Assembly: GCA_037074705.1 (NCBI GenBank)
Contig: CM073593.1
Span: forward strand, 105,981,738-106,045,737
Length of the DNA: 64,000 bases
Direction: 5' to 3'
From: Zhengitettix transpicula
Lineage: Eukaryota > Arthropoda > Insecta > Orthoptera > Tetrigidae
Part shown: positions 25,740 to 36,657 of the stretch, piece after piece
Layout of the letters: each line of letters opens with the position of its first letter
Numbering within the stretch: the first letter of the stretch is position 1
Made by a program: the position numbers and the translations under genes
The notes under the pieces: model-generated
Seen by the model: only the letters and a program-made list of their open reading frames with translations
What the model was told of the DNA's origin: nothing
Database searches by the model: none

Positions 25740-25751
25740 TTACACCGACGT

Positions 25752-25795
25752 ACAGCTGATGAAGTCCTAGATTGAGGACGAAACGTTGTGAATTT
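25752..25795 (+). ncRNA. Hammerhead-like motif H1, core intact
   Basis: CTGATGA at 25,756-25,762, one extra A, stem II GTCCT/AGGAC around a 6-nt loop, GAAA at 25,780-25,783, then CGTTGTG. Core residues of a type I hammerhead are all present and stem II is perfect over five pairs. Stem I is weak: ACAG before the core does not pair well with GTGA after the cleavage position, though longer A/T-rich flanks (AACTTTAGAATT and AATTTTAAGTT) could pair further out. Confidence 0.6.
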
Positions 25796-25859
25796 TAAGT
25801 TTTAAACAGTTTCAATTGTTATATGTATTATGACATGTACAAAAGTGGTAAATAAATAA

Positions 25860-26100
25860 ATAAACATCAGCCAATTTTAAGTCAGAAAAAATAATTTATT
25901 CATGAATAATTAAACAACGTTTCGTCGCTTATTTGGCGACATCATCAGGTTAAAGTTTAAAACTACAAAGAGAACAAAATAATTAAAATGATTAGAATAA
26001 CTATTTAAGAAAAATTTGGTAGATAAAAAACGTACAATATAAATTTTAATCAATTCTTTTTTGTGCCTTAAAATTGCCTGATGTTTATTTTATTTATTAG
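25860..26100. mobile_element. Y-family inverted-repeat element
   Basis: Ends are inverted: AAATAAACATCAGCCAATTT then TAAGTCAG on the left and CTTAAAATTGCCTGATGTTT then ATTT on the right. The left end contains the minus-strand hammerhead H2; the expected right partner has been lost. Related end sequences flank the copy at 48,385-49,140. Confidence 0.6.
25910..25954 (-). ncRNA. Hammerhead-like motif H2, one of the best copies
   Basis: Minus strand: stem I 5' strand UUUAAC, CTGATGA (25,948-25,942), extra U, stem II GUCGC/GCGAC around a 7-nt loop (perfect five pairs), GAAA (25,923-25,920), CGUU, then GUUUAA pairing with UUUAAC at five of six positions. This has every core residue and three helices of a minimal type I hammerhead with the very short ACGU stem III. 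Hammerheads this small are known from Penelope-like elements and are thought to work as dimers. Activity is inferred, not shown. Confidence 0.7.
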
Positions 26101-27257
26101 TTTTAATTATTGATGATTATTTTTACATAAATATGAAATATTTTATTTAAAATATTAAGCATAATAAACGTCATTGTTAGGTTAAAAAAAGGCTGTTTAT
26201 GTTTTCTAAAATAAATTGGGTTACCAGATTTTTATGTTTGTCTGATTTATTAAGTAGGGAAAATTTGGGAGAAAATTATAAATGGGAGTATGAAGAAAGG
26301 TGATAAAGGGAATATATTAAATACACTTTCTAATTAAATCGTAAAATCCATAGGGTGAATAATTTCTACTAGATAACTGTAAAAAGACTCCTCGTAGAAT
26401 ATTGCTCCACTATCCTAGTTAAATCGCCAATTGAAAAAATATATATTTTACTCATCTTTACTTAAGAACTACTCGAGAAACGTCTTGTGCAAAACGTTTT
26501 TAATCTTTTGAACTAAATCTTGTTTTTTTTTGTTAAAGCAATTAATTCAAAATTACGTAATGTGAGAGTTGTATGTTCCTCTTAGCTGATAAAAGTCTCC
26601 CTGTCCCTTCTGAAGAACGACCTATTTATTGTGTCTCATTTTTTTTGCACGTTCCAACTTTATCTGTTGCACTTCTGACTTGGCTTTTATAGCGTCGATA
26701 CCTTTATTCGTCTCATTTATGACAGCTCATTTAAGATATTCCGCCTTTCCCTTGGAATGCCATCAATCTTTATCAGCTCTTCGATTCCATTGTTCACTGT
26801 GAAATTTTATTGAATCACTGTTGCTGAAACCAAATTCAGGTGTTTCCCTGAAGAGGCAGCAGTTTGTCCACCCACGCGTTGATCGGGAGGGCAATGCCCC
26901 GTCATCCCCGTTGTTCGCGTTGTTTCTCCATAAAGCTCAAAGATAACTGACGTCGTTGAAGGTAATCAGAAGGTACTGTGTTCGCCTTATTTACAACGAG
27001 ACTCGTTCTGCTGAATGCTCGGTCGTTAGGTCGCGTATTTGTATGCAAATATGGACCGTTCGAAAGTGTCGCGATTCGATACGCGACTAAACCTCTCAGC
27101 TGTCGCGATAAGGACAATGCTCCTGTGATCACGTCGGTAAAATCTATTTCCTCGTTACCATAAAATAAATCTCTCTAAAACCCTTCTTATTTATTTCTTT
27201 GTGTTGAAGGATCAGGATGATTGAGGCTTCTTCTGTTCTTTCTGAATTCTTTATTTG
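25956..27257. other. No gene recognised
   Basis: AT-rich apart from a more balanced part at about 26,860-27,130, where two opposed 61-76-codon frames overlap and show no domain. The Y-element right end lies at about 26,060-26,100. Confidence 0.5.
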
Positions 27258-27605
27258 TAATGAAAAATTTACGTCTGATTGAATATTAATAATAATGGCT
27301 GAAATACAGACAAAGGAAATGGGTTACAACGTTTCTTGAATCCTTGTTCCTTTCTTCAGGCGCTAAGAAGAGACTTTGGAGTTTTGTCAACTGACGAGTG
27401 CAGTTGTGTCGCTCTAGGCTCTTCTCAGCACCTTTTGCCTTTCTTCAGGTGCTCAGAAGAGACTTTTGAGTTTTGTCAACTGACTAGTGCAGTTGTGTCG
27501 CTCTAGGCTCTTCTCAGCACCTGAAGAAAGGCACAAGGATTGGAGAAACGTTGTAAACCATTCCTTTGTCTGTATTTCAGCCATCTTCCTTATTATTCTT
27601 TGTGT
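27258..27605. mobile_element. X-family foldback element X2
   Basis: Left end TTTACGTCTGATTGAATATT, AATAATGGCTGAAATACAGAC; right end GTCTGTATTTCAGCCATCTT then CCTTATTATTC. Minus-strand motif (27,331-27,372: ACAACGTTTCTTGAATCCTT) and plus-strand motif (27,520-27,560: CACCTGAAGAAAGGCACAAGG...GAAACGTTGTA) sit just inside the ends. The middle is duplicated: GTTTTGTCAACTGAC...GTCGCTCTAGGCTCTTCTCA appears twice about 100 bp apart. Confidence 0.85.
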
Positions 27606-28170
27606 TACAATTTTTTAGAAAATATTTACAGTTTACTTCTCCTTGTAGCACGTGCTAAATAGCTGTCATTTGCCTTAAATGCACAGACAGAAACATTTTT
27701 CTTAAAAAATTCAACTGCGTAATTTTCGGCCACGCAATTAAAAAAAAGAGTAATCATTAAGAAAATAAATAAATCTGGCCTGTCCACCGTTAAGAAACAA
27801 GTAAATCACAAATCTGAGGTGAAATTCTCCAGGAGTCACCTGAGAGACGAAAAATAAACATTTCATACCAAATTAGGAATATGGTATGAGTAACCACCAA
27901 ACGGTGGGGGGGAAAAATACCTATTCGTAGCTAGTAAAAACAACTATATTAAAAATATAAAATGTTTGTGGTAGACAACTGACAATAGTACATAACGTTT
28001 CTGCATTCTTTGTTGCTTGGTGACAACTACGCACCGCACGAATCAACATATTTTATTTAAGATGTTGACGTTGATGGTCTTTGATTTAAATTTCTTAACT
28101 CTTTGAGCCCTTCACAGAACATGCGTTATTATTCATGGTGGAATTATATATAACACAAGGAGCCTCGTAA
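27606..28170. other. No recognisable feature
   Basis: AT-rich sequence with no repeats shared elsewhere in the window and no coding signal. Confidence 0.5.
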
Positions 28171-28452
28171 AAAAATCAACAAGGATTACAGGGCGTTCAT
28201 TATAGATACCGTACAGATGTTGACGAGAGGTGCTACCAACATATCTTTAAAATTGAAACAGGGGAACTATGCTTTGAATCACCTCAAGATGTGTATCAAC
28301 CGGGACGAGCAGGAAACTTTCGATTAAAACCCCAGATAGTGATCCGTAATGAGGAAAATGTAAAGCTAATTACGAGCGGCAAGTGTCCATCTTGCGAGCA
28401 TAATGAAGCTCACAGTCTCGGCGCTGACAAATTTGTACCTCATAAATATTAA
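28171..28452 (+). CDS. Open frame without start codon; possible exon or coding remnant
   Basis: A stop at 28,168 is followed by 93 open codons ending in TAA at 28,450. There is no early ATG, so this would have to be an internal or last exon; ATTACAG at about 28,185-28,191 could serve as a splice acceptor. The peptide looks protein-like rather than low-complexity, with five cysteines, including ERCYQHIFKIETGELC and GKCPSC near the C-terminus. I recognise no domain. It sits in a less AT-rich block (28,170-28,860) that lacks shared repeats, which is the best place in the window for a host exon. A chance open frame cannot be excluded. Confidence 0.28.
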   Translation, partial: KNQQGLQGVHYRYRTDVDERCYQHIFKIETGELCFESPQDVYQPGRAGNFRLKPQIVIRNEENVKLITSGKCPSCEHNEAHSLGADKFVPHKY

Positions 28453-29505
28453 TGGAGATAAATCATCCAGATTGAGATGCGACGCTGATAACTCCTAAAA
28501 GGACACGGCCGGGGCCGAGGAGGAACGCAAAGTCTCTGCATACATCTTCATCGGCAGAGAGAGGAAATTGGCCTCGTTTATGGAAGCAATTTAGACATCA
28601 TTTGTTGAGGTACGGTGAAGGATTACGTAATTACGATTCGCTGGTGAGATAGACGCTCATTATGCGCCGATACGCCGTGGTTATAAATGGGACCATTTAC
28701 TAAATAAGGGCTGTAAATTTGGACGCTTCACTTGAGGCCGGGGTCTGGTTTTTTATGAGCAAGACTTGCGAGCCAAAGTTGTCCTGGACACACAAACGTG
28801 GCCATGACAGGACGAGCCTGGTGTCAAGGAGACGATAGATGGATTTAATTAACTGCATTGGTGAGACTAGCATAAGCCTAAAATAAATATAGAAAAGAGG
28901 ATAAATAGTAGCTTTAATAAATTCCTTGCACTGCTTTATATAATTACCTAATTCCCTCTAAACATACCCTTTATTAAATACTGGCTTGTATATATATATA
29001 ATACATACACGCTATTTATATTATTCACTTGCCGATGGCCAGGACTTTATTAATAACAATCTTAGGAAAGGGAATAAAATAATTTCATTTACACAGATAT
29101 TTTAAAAAATTTCTTATGGTTTTTTAGTGATTTAAAAAAATTTCACAAACTCACACCACGATATTAATTAACCTCGAAAAAACATTTTCTTTTAATTTTC
29201 AATTCCTGGAACACTAATAAATAATTATAGAGGCTGAGGAATCAACGCCAAACAGTCATTGATTGAATTTTTATTTCATAGTTTTTCAGTGAAGTCACCA
29301 CCTAAAAATGGTAGAAACATGTATCGAAACCTTATTTTTTTAAACTGATTTTTTTTTAGAAATTATATTTTTTCGTAATGTAAATAAAATGAGACGGAAA
29401 ATTAAAAATATTTAACTTCTTTAGTAAAATAACACATTTTTAATTTCAAGGTTTCAATCAAGGTTTTTATTAATCCATAAATGATGTTATTTTAACATAT
29501 TAGAG
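28453..29505. other. Balanced-GC unique block then AT-rich DNA
   Basis: 28,453-28,860 is unusually GC-balanced for this window and unrelated to its repeats; it could be conserved non-coding or untranslated sequence after the frame at 28,171. From 28,861 it becomes AT-rich. A weak motif at 29,285-29,325 (CCACCTAAAAATGG then GAAACATG) resembles a stem II with GAAA but lacks the CUGA core. Confidence 0.4.
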
Positions 29506-29558
29506 TTGAATGAACAATTTCTTGGGTTTCCACCCGGGTGGAGGAATTGTTCATTCAA
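29506..29558. repeat. Compact palindrome
   Basis: TTGAATGAACAATT and AATTGTTCATTCAA form 14-bp arms, with a second nested palindrome TCCACCCGGGTGGA in the centre. Could form a cruciform or RNA hairpin; no rho-independent terminator role applies in an animal genome. Confidence 0.85.
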
Positions 29559-30421
29559 GGTATTCACCGGGAAAAATTACGTTATTCAATATTAAAGTTG
29601 TATTATGTTGTATTTAATGTTTGAACAGTTCAGAATGAGGTCGTTTTGGTAATTTATTAATATTTGGTTACTCTTTTGTCAGATTCTTTTACGTTTGATT
29701 TTTATGGAGAGAAAAAATACCGGAAAAATTACAAATAAAAGTATGAAGAAAGGTGATTGAAAAGATTCTTTAGGGATATACATGGGAGATTTCCTTGGTG
29801 GTCGTAACAGACTGTGAGTGTTCGAGGTAGATTCTCTCTTCTTCCCTCGTTGCAAGATTATGTCACGAAATTATTAAATTTTTTTGTTACTGTTAAGCTG
29901 AGAGCGGAGAAGACGTGATTGGGAAAGTGAACCACTGAGGGTTATAAATAACCAGAGGGGGAAAAAAGAAACTCACAGAGCACATACAAATGGAATGAAT
30001 AATGCCCGCAGCCCTGACCAGTTCCTCTGCCTAACTGATTTATTGCCTCAAAGTGACGCGGCGTTACCGTCGAGGCCTCTTATTGATACCTCAGATATCA
30101 TCTGGGCTAATGGAAAACTCCGCGGTCGAGCATGTCCGGGACATTGAATGCGTCTCTCTGCGTCGAGATGCGCCATTCACGGCCCCGATAACAGAAACCC
30201 GCGAGTCACACACAGCGCTCTTACACTAAATTATCTATAAATTGGAAACGAATTAGAATAGACTTGTCGGGGAATGCGAACAATGAGGTGCGAAAATTTC
30301 AAGGTGAAATGCGTACAGGGGACGAGAGTGGTTCCCTGTGGACAACAATGGCGGTTATTATAATTATAAATAAAATATGTACATTAATGTGACTCGTAAA
30401 CATGTGATTAATATAAAATAC
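29559..30421. other. No gene recognised
   Basis: AT-rich to about 29,960, then a more balanced block to about 30,300 without recognisable domains. Confidence 0.5.
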
Positions 30422-30665
30422 CAATAATAAGAAGAACGATAGCCAAATACAGACGATATAAATGGCACACAACGTTTCCGGAAGCCTTGTCCCTTTCTTC
30501 AGGTGCACAAACTATGTAAGAGCCGAGAGAGAGACAACTGCAAAAAACCTAGTCAGTTGACGAAACTCATGTTTTCTGTACCTGAAGAAAGGAACAAGGC
30601 TTCCAGAAACGGCTCTGTGTGGTATTTATATTGTCTGTATTTGGCTATATTTCTTATTATAAGTT
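30422..30665. mobile_element. X-family foldback element X3, clean copy
   Basis: Ends AATAATAAGAAGAACGATAG and CTATATTTCTTATTATA, then CCAAATACAGAC and GTCTGTATTTGG, form the inverted repeats. Inside them are the minus-strand motif (30,476-30,506) and the plus-strand motif (30,583-30,618), each reading CACCTGAAGAAAGG(G/A)ACAAG or its variant, with stem GGAA/UUCC and GAAACG. Middle GCAGTTGTCTCTC/CTAGTCAGTTGACGAAACTCA is shared with other X copies. Confidence 0.88.
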
Positions 30666-30779
30666 AAACTTATTACATAATTTTATTATAAATTGCCATG
30701 TTTACAATTAATTTTCAATTAGACGTAAATTATTCATTTTATAAAAATTTTGAAAATAGAGAAAATTTCTTGACTGTAA

Positions 30780-31100
30780 TTAATTTATTATAAGGTTGTA
30801 TTTACAATGTGCGTGTGTCAAGTTTTTTGTTAATTTTTGTGTGATGTGTAAATTCTATATTTCGTGATAGTTCATGCTCGAATCATGAATTATTTACTAG
30901 CACATTATTATTAGAACTGTAAATATTATCTTATAGCCTTAGTATAGCTAATGAATTATTATTTTTGTTATTATCACTCTACAGTTCTTTTACTTATGTT
31001 AACTTGTAATTATTTATAATTGTAGATATTGTAATTTTATGTATTGACGTGTTCCCATTTCCTCACACGAGGACTAATGGAATAAAATAAATCAAATCAA
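30780..31100 (+). mobile_element. Non-LTR retrotransposon 3' tail, copy 1
   Basis: Strong similarity to 36,343-36,657: GTGTGATGTGTAAATTCTAT, GAACTGTAAATATTAT, GAATTATTATTTTTGTTATT, ATTTTATGTATTGACGT. Both end GAGGAC(T/A)A(A/G)TGGAATAAA..., the short A/T-rich tail typical of LINE 3' ends without a long poly-A. No coding sequence is attached. Confidence 0.65.
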
Positions 31101-31659
31101 AAATATTATTTCTTGTTCCTCACTTAATTCTTTTAAAAAATATTGCATTTGATAAAAGAATTTATCCACTTGCCGAAACAAATCAGGAACTGTGACACAA
31201 TTAGGAAGTTTTAAAAAAACTTCATTTCATGTGCTTAAAACATAATATTCATTGTAAATAAGTAGAATTGGTCTTGCAACTTTTCCCCAACGACCTTATT
31301 ACTTGTAGTTTATTGGAAGCTGTTTTCCTTGAAGGCTTGCAGATGCAACACGCCATTAACTGAGGAAGTGTGACGCCGTGCCGGGGGCGGGGGTTGCTCA
31401 AGGGTGTTTGGCTTTTACGGTCTCAAAGGGGGCGGGCGCCTGCAGACGATATTACTGCATTAAATCTCTCAGACTCTCGTGCATCGGATTTCGTTGCAAT
31501 GAAACGCCGTCGCTGCGCCGTTTCTTTGAAGATGGAGAGCTTATGCACGTTGTTAGAGACAAAGTCATTTACTTCTCTCGCTGATGCGGGGGTTGGGGGC
31601 GGGGAAATCCTCGCCACTCTGTCTGACTGGGAGACGCTGAAACGCAAGTATCACACACG
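31101..31659. other. No gene recognised
   Basis: AT-rich to about 31,360, then GC-rich to 31,660. A 159-codon frame (31,370-31,849) runs through the GC-rich part and straight on into the X4 fragment, which argues against a real gene. Confidence 0.5.
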
Positions 31660-31738
31660 CTCAGTGAGGGACAAGGATTGTGTGGTATTTATATCATCAC
31701 TTCTTTATCTCTATTCGGCATTCTTTCTTCCTATTAAC
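31660..31738 (+). mobile_element. X-family right-end fragment X4
   Basis: GGGACAAGGATTGTGTGGTA then TTTATATCATCACTTCTTTATCT and TATTCGGCATTCTTTCTTCC match the right end of X elements. The GAAACG part of the motif has been deleted (AAGGATTGTGTGG). Confidence 0.7.
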
Positions 31739-32224
31739 AAGTTTCAATCATACGTAATTTTGGGGACAGGCTGTCCCGTGGTGAATTTACGAGTTTTAAA
31801 AGCGGAGTTTCCAGATCCTGTTAACACATGGCTTGTAATCGGTAGTTAAAGAGTTCGTTTTTCTCCTCGCCCGGCGTTTAACATTTAAAATTCACCTTTC
31901 TGGTTCCCCTTTTGAAAACTCGAAGGAGCAAAACCGACATCACTCTGAAAATCTGTTCAAAATTTGTCGTACAGCGACGCAACTTCAGAGAACAAACAGA
32001 ACCATAAAAGTTCTCCGCAGGATAGTTGCACTCAATAATTGAATTCTGATTACATACCCGCACATTTTAATTTTTGTCCTTACTACAGGACCTACTCTCT
32101 CGTGGTAGCAATCAAATATATATATATATATCGACTATTACAGAAAATTTAATACAAACTCTGACACACATTCAATAAGCACGACAAACAAAAGCCAATT
32201 TGAAATAACTGATGTTTTCTGTGG
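31739..32224. other. No recognisable feature
   Basis: Mixed sequence with a short TA run at about 32,117-32,131. Nothing else recognised. Confidence 0.5.
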
Positions 32225-32271
32225 CCGATGAATCATCAGTAACATACATCTGGTTTTTGAACCACGAGTTA

Positions 32272-32312
32272 ACCGACGTTTCGCTCGAGAGCTCCGAGCA
32301 TTTTCCAGACTA
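32272..32312 (-). ncRNA. Hammerhead-like motif of Z, variant core
   Basis: Minus strand: CTGGAAA (in place of CTGANGA), AU, then a perfect five-pair stem II GCUCG/CGAGC around a 7-nt loop, GAAA (32,282-32,279), CGUC. Two core substitutions predict an inactive ribozyme, but stem II and GAAACGUC are intact. The plus-strand partner at 32,987 has GGGAAAATGCTCGGAGC...GTCGAAACGTCG. Confidence 0.4.
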
Positions 32313-32360
32313 GGCCAGGACTTGTATAGCCCGGGAAAGGTCACTCCTAGCCGTGCCTGT

Positions 32361-32808
32361 TAACGTTTATTATTTGGATTATTCGGGTATTCCGTTGTCT
32401 TGGAGTAGAAAGAATAAGTCAAAGAAAAGTAAAAAAAAAAGAATCAACTAAACAAGAAAAACTGAAAGAAAGAGGCAGGTCAAAGAGATGACGAGAAAGA
32501 TCGTGGAGAACATCAGATAAAAAAGTATAGATATACTCCAAGCGAAGGAAACAAAGGAAACTGGTATAACAGAAAGAAAGTTCCTTTAACCTAACTTGTT
32601 TCTTACACTCTGACTCTCTGTTTTTCTTTTTCTTTGTTTTATTCACTTGGAGTATATCTGTATATATTTTTTTCTGATATTTATAGTCACATCATTTTGG
32701 TTTTTTTGTTTATTGGCTTTTCATTTTTACTTTCCTTTGACTTTTTTTCTTTCCCATTTATCTACTCCAAGACAATGGAATACCCGAATAATCTAAATAA
32801 TAATGTTA
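32361..32808. repeat. Nested double palindrome
   Basis: Outer arms 32,361-32,435 and 32,733-32,808 (TTGGATTATTCGGGTATTCC / GGAATACCCGAATAATCTAA, and TTGTCTTGGAGTAGA / TCTACTCCAAGACAA). Inner arms 32,513-32,560 and 32,628-32,676 (TATAGATATACTCCAAG / CTTGGAGTATATCTGTATA). One foldback lies within another, which accounts for the overlapping frames on both strands here. Confidence 0.88.
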
Positions 32809-33055
32809 CCTCACCATAGTGAAGAAATTTCTAATCCAGAGTGTATGTTAATGTTGTTCCTGTTTGTCTCTGAGTGAGGAAAACCACATCCTTGTTTTGG
32901 ATGGCTTCACGAATATTCCGGACTACTTTGTGGTTCGTCTACATAAACGGAACAGAGGGCGGGTTTCATTAGTCTTGGCGTAGTCGGGAAAATGCTCGGA
33001 GCTGGCGGTCGAAACGTCGACAAACTCGTGGCCCAAAAACCAGATGTACGTCACG

Positions 33056-34782
33056 GAAAAAGACAAATTAATTTTTAAAATAAGTATCACTAGTAAATTT
33101 ATTTTTAATTAACTGCCGGTAAACGTTAAGGTATTAAAAAATACTCCTGTCTTGGCTACTCCGTACTGGAATGTCCTAGTCAGTATATTAATTATTAGGA
33201 ATTTCAACTGTAGTAAGAATAATGTAAATACTATTGTATATTAAAAATGTGTAATTATTTTAATTGTGAAAGTAATATAACTCTGCACAACGCGCTGGCT
33301 GAGGTCAGAAATCATGACTTTAACGTCCGGAGTCAGTGACTCCACGTGGTGTATTCACTTTACAGCAAAGGCCGTAAACATCTATTTTCGGTCCCGATGT
33401 TATTGGTGGAGTTCATTGAAGGGGCAGGAGCTCAAACAATCTCAAGACCTTAGATCGTCTTTATTTAGTAAATAATTTGGAAAATAGTATTAATTAAAAA
33501 GTCACGCAGGAGACGCCTTCAACATAATCGAAAAATTGAAACGAGAATAAATAATTGAGTCTATTTATAGGAATTTTATATTTAATTTTTAAAAGTTTTA
33601 GCACATTGGTCTTGAGAGTTTAATTCAAACAGACGGAGTGGTAGAAATAATGATTCGTTTGGATGACGTTTGTTACTGGTTACATTGCATGTTTGATTGA
33701 AGAAGGTAAATAACGGTTACTTTTATTCTTTCTCCCTTTCCGTGAAGGTCCCTGGACAGTAATTTTTTTTTATTTATTTCCCGTCAGCAGCCCCCCCCCC
33801 ACCCCTTTTTTTGTCTTCTTTCGCGAATTTCAATATGTGAGGGAATTTCTCTTTTTGTCGCCCAGTGATTATTACTGGCGAACAAACTATTCATCAGAGA
33901 GCCTGAGTCGTCGAGTGCGGAACAATGATATCGAACTCCAATCATTGCATCTGCCTCCACAATGGCGGACGGACGCACGCGGCGCGCCGTAGGGAATTGC
34001 AGACTGACTGCACCTCCTCGTTACAGACGGGGCCTTTTCATCAGCGAACGCCGCGCCGCCTCGGTTACGCTTTGTGTCACGTCGTGTGTGCAAAGTCGCT
34101 CCGGCGTCCGTCACGAAACTCTGCTTGCATTGCATATTACAACTTGTGAGACACGCTCAATCAATTTCATTTACATCACTTTTACAAATAAATGCTAGAG
34201 TAAAATATTAAGCCTGGTGACGTCAAATGCCAGTAAAAATACAATGTGCCAGTTAATTTATTATTGTGTTTTGGTATTTTTTTTAGGAATTACCCACACA
34301 GGTTTATTAATTTCCTTTATTATTACGGTGTAAACCGCACGACCGTGGCAAAAAATTGTGTTTCACTCGGGCACAATGTTAACAGATTTTCAGTCGGTTC
34401 GGATTTCAATGAAAAAAATATATTGTCTGTAATTGGTCTGAAAACTTAATTACATATTGCATATGAACAGGCGTAAATAAAGTGAAAAAAAAACATTACA
34501 ATGGTTCTTTATACATTTCCGATTTCTGCGAGCGAGTTGCGTCCAAGTATTTTGCATTTTGGTATTTTTCCGGCACAGTCGTATAGAAGCACGTGGCGGT
34601 CATTTATAATCCATTTCTCGTAGATAGTGACGTCACACGACCCGAGAGTCTGAGGCAAGGCACCGTTTTCTTCATTTAAACTTTGACGTCAAAATACGTC
34701 GCAGTACAAGGTATATAGTTAGTATTACATGGCAAAATAAATTATCGAAAATGATTTTTTGAAATGAAATAGCCTTTTAGGG
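33056..34782. other. No gene recognised; GC-rich block near 33.9-34.15 kb
   Basis: Mostly AT-rich. 33,900-34,150 is CpG-rich, with three overlapping frames of 74-82 codons and an ATGGCGGACGG start at 33,961, but none shows a domain. A TGACGTCA(A/C) motif occurs at about 34,631. A C-run lies at about 33,790. Confidence 0.45.
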
Positions 34783-34925
34783 TACCACACAACGTTTCTT
34801 GTTCCTTTCGTCAGTTGCTAAGAAGAGCCTAGAGCGACACAACTGCACTCGTCAACTGACGTGTCCTCAGAAACGTTGTGTGCTATTTATATTATTACCC
34901 TTTTTGTCTGAATCTTTCTCATTCA
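34783..34925. mobile_element. X-family element X5, minimal
   Basis: AGGGTACCACACAACGTTTC then TTGTTCCTTTCGTCAGTTGC on the left and CCTCAGAAACGTTGTGTGCT then ATTTATATTATTACCCT on the right are inverted. The middle GCCTAGAGCGACACAACTGC is typical of the family. Motif cores are shortened on both sides. Confidence 0.8.
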
Positions 34926-36342
34926 TTTTTTTCACTTTTAGGAGTTCTACGACTTCACGCGGAAAGATATTCAAGAAATTACGTACACTCACTGTCTCTG
35001 GTCTATCAAGTCCTTTCCGTAATTCAGAAACTATGTTAATTTTTATCCCACCTTTAATCTAAAAGAACGACAAAGCTGATAAAAATTGTCTTCGATGATT
35101 ATTCGAGAAGAAAAGAAATAATTTTTATTTACAAATATAACAGCTGGAAGGGATTCGTTGCTCATATTTTAGTTTTCTGATGCACCTGAATTACCGTTGA
35201 CATTTCTCGGGCTTAAATTAGTAAAACAGATGTGACGATCCTTCACTCTCAGTGTGTGCGTGTGTGCGTGTGTGTGTGTGTGTGTGTGTGGCCAGGTATG
35301 AAGCCGACGCCCATAATGGCAGCTATAATTACAAATTACCGGAAGTCTGGTGAAGTCGCCCTCTCGCGTGGTGGTGTGGGGGCCGTTTCACCCCCCCCAG
35401 AGAATTCGTCACCCCCGCAGGGTTGGTTCCGTGTGTTTTTGTCTTGAACAGGGCGCGAACACATGTCGTTGCTCGTACTAATTTGGGACACGACGTAATG
35501 GACCGTGATGTTACCGCTTCAGCATGTCAAGATAATGGCCCGACCCTCCAGCTACTGGGAACACGCGCGTTCACGTGTTGCTCCCATATCAATCGACTCA
35601 TATTCTTCTTCGAACTTGAAAATACGGGAATAAGATTCAAGTTATCCATAGAAATAAAGACTTTCCAGACAACGTAGACCCCAGGAAACCAGAAACACTA
35701 GCTAGGGCCCAGCAATCATTGTATTGAGTAAAGTATACTAAGACAATAAGACACAGATAATGTATAACAACAATGAATAATGACGGAAATGCATCAACGA
35801 TAACGAAGGATGACACACACACACACACACATGCAAAAGAAAATGCAGAAATCATAAACATAAACGTTTTGTAAACAACGAGAAAATTTTATTTACAAAA
35901 AAAATAGTGAGAAAGGATTAATACGTGAAATAAATCGTCATTTAAATGGTGAAAAACTTTAAAAATATTAATTTGCATGGTACAGAAAAATTGGCAAAAA
36001 TGTAATTGTGTTCAATTGAACACGCACCTGCTATTACTGAAATGATTATTGACTTATTAAAAGACGTAGACGCAGTAATTAACTCACGGTCATCGCCACT
36101 TCTCTAGTTTCAGTCAGTGATCTCGTTAGATCGTTGTCCTAAGAAATTATTTTTTTTAAAAAAACTGCACAAGTGTTGAATGTGTAGCTAATAAAACCAC
36201 TTATTTCAAAACTAGCTTTGTCTCTTTGGGCCTTTTCTGCTCTTTCCTTTGTTTCATGTACGAGGGCCTCGCGTTTGCAGATTCCTCTTCCCTCTGTTTC
36301 GTGACGTCACTTGTCCGTCGTTTGTGTTTCCCCCTTTCCCTG
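34926..36342. other. No gene recognised; GT and CA microsatellites
   Basis: Contains (GT)n at about 35,253-35,290, C- and G-runs at about 35,380, and a (CA)n run at 35,815-35,830. Open frames at 35,232-35,677 run through the GT repeat and are not credible. Confidence 0.5.
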
Positions 36343-36657
36343 TGTGTATCAAGTTTTGCGTGATGTGTAAATTCTATATTTCATGTTAGTTCATTCTCGA
36401 ATCTTTAATTATTTACCAGTACATATTTAATATTTTTACTGGAACTGTAAATATTATATTATACCCTTAGGACAGTTCAAGAATTATTATTTTTGTTATT
36501 ATTCATATTATTTTACTTATACTGGGCAGGGAAATTCCTGTTCCCGAATTTTTGTATTTTTTATGTTAAGTTCTAATTATTTACAATTGTGTGTAATTTT
36601 ATGTATTGACGTTTCTTATTTCCTGATACGAGGACAAGTGGAATAAATCTAATCATT
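36343..36657 (+). mobile_element. Non-LTR retrotransposon 3' tail, copy 2
   Basis: Matches 30,780-31,100 over most of its length and ends GAGGACAAGTGGAATAAATC. It carries an extra piece (GGGCAGGGAAATTCCTGTTC) missing from copy 1. Confidence 0.65.

Larger units (their letters stand above)
32225..33055. mobile_element. Z foldback element with divergent hammerhead-like ends
   Basis: Outer arms are inverted: ACATCTGGTTTTTGAACCAC then GAGTTAACCGACGTTTCG on the left; CGAAACGTCGACAAACTCGT then GGCCCAAAAACCAGATGTACG on the right. Each outer arm carries a hammerhead-like motif: minus strand 32,272-32,312 and plus strand 32,987-33,025. A nested palindrome occupies the centre (32,361-32,808). The plan TIR, motif(-), centre, motif(+), TIR is the same as in X and Y elements although the sequences differ. 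Confidence 0.7.

Noticed and set aside
29285..29330. ACCACCTAAAAATGGTAGAAAC as a hammerhead
   Set aside because: A good hairpin and GAAAC are present, but the 5' core reads CAGTGAAG rather than CTGANGA.
31370..31849. 159-codon frame, the longest plus-strand frame in the window
   Set aside because: It reads straight through a fragment of an X mobile element and has no recognisable domain; GC-rich composition explains its length.
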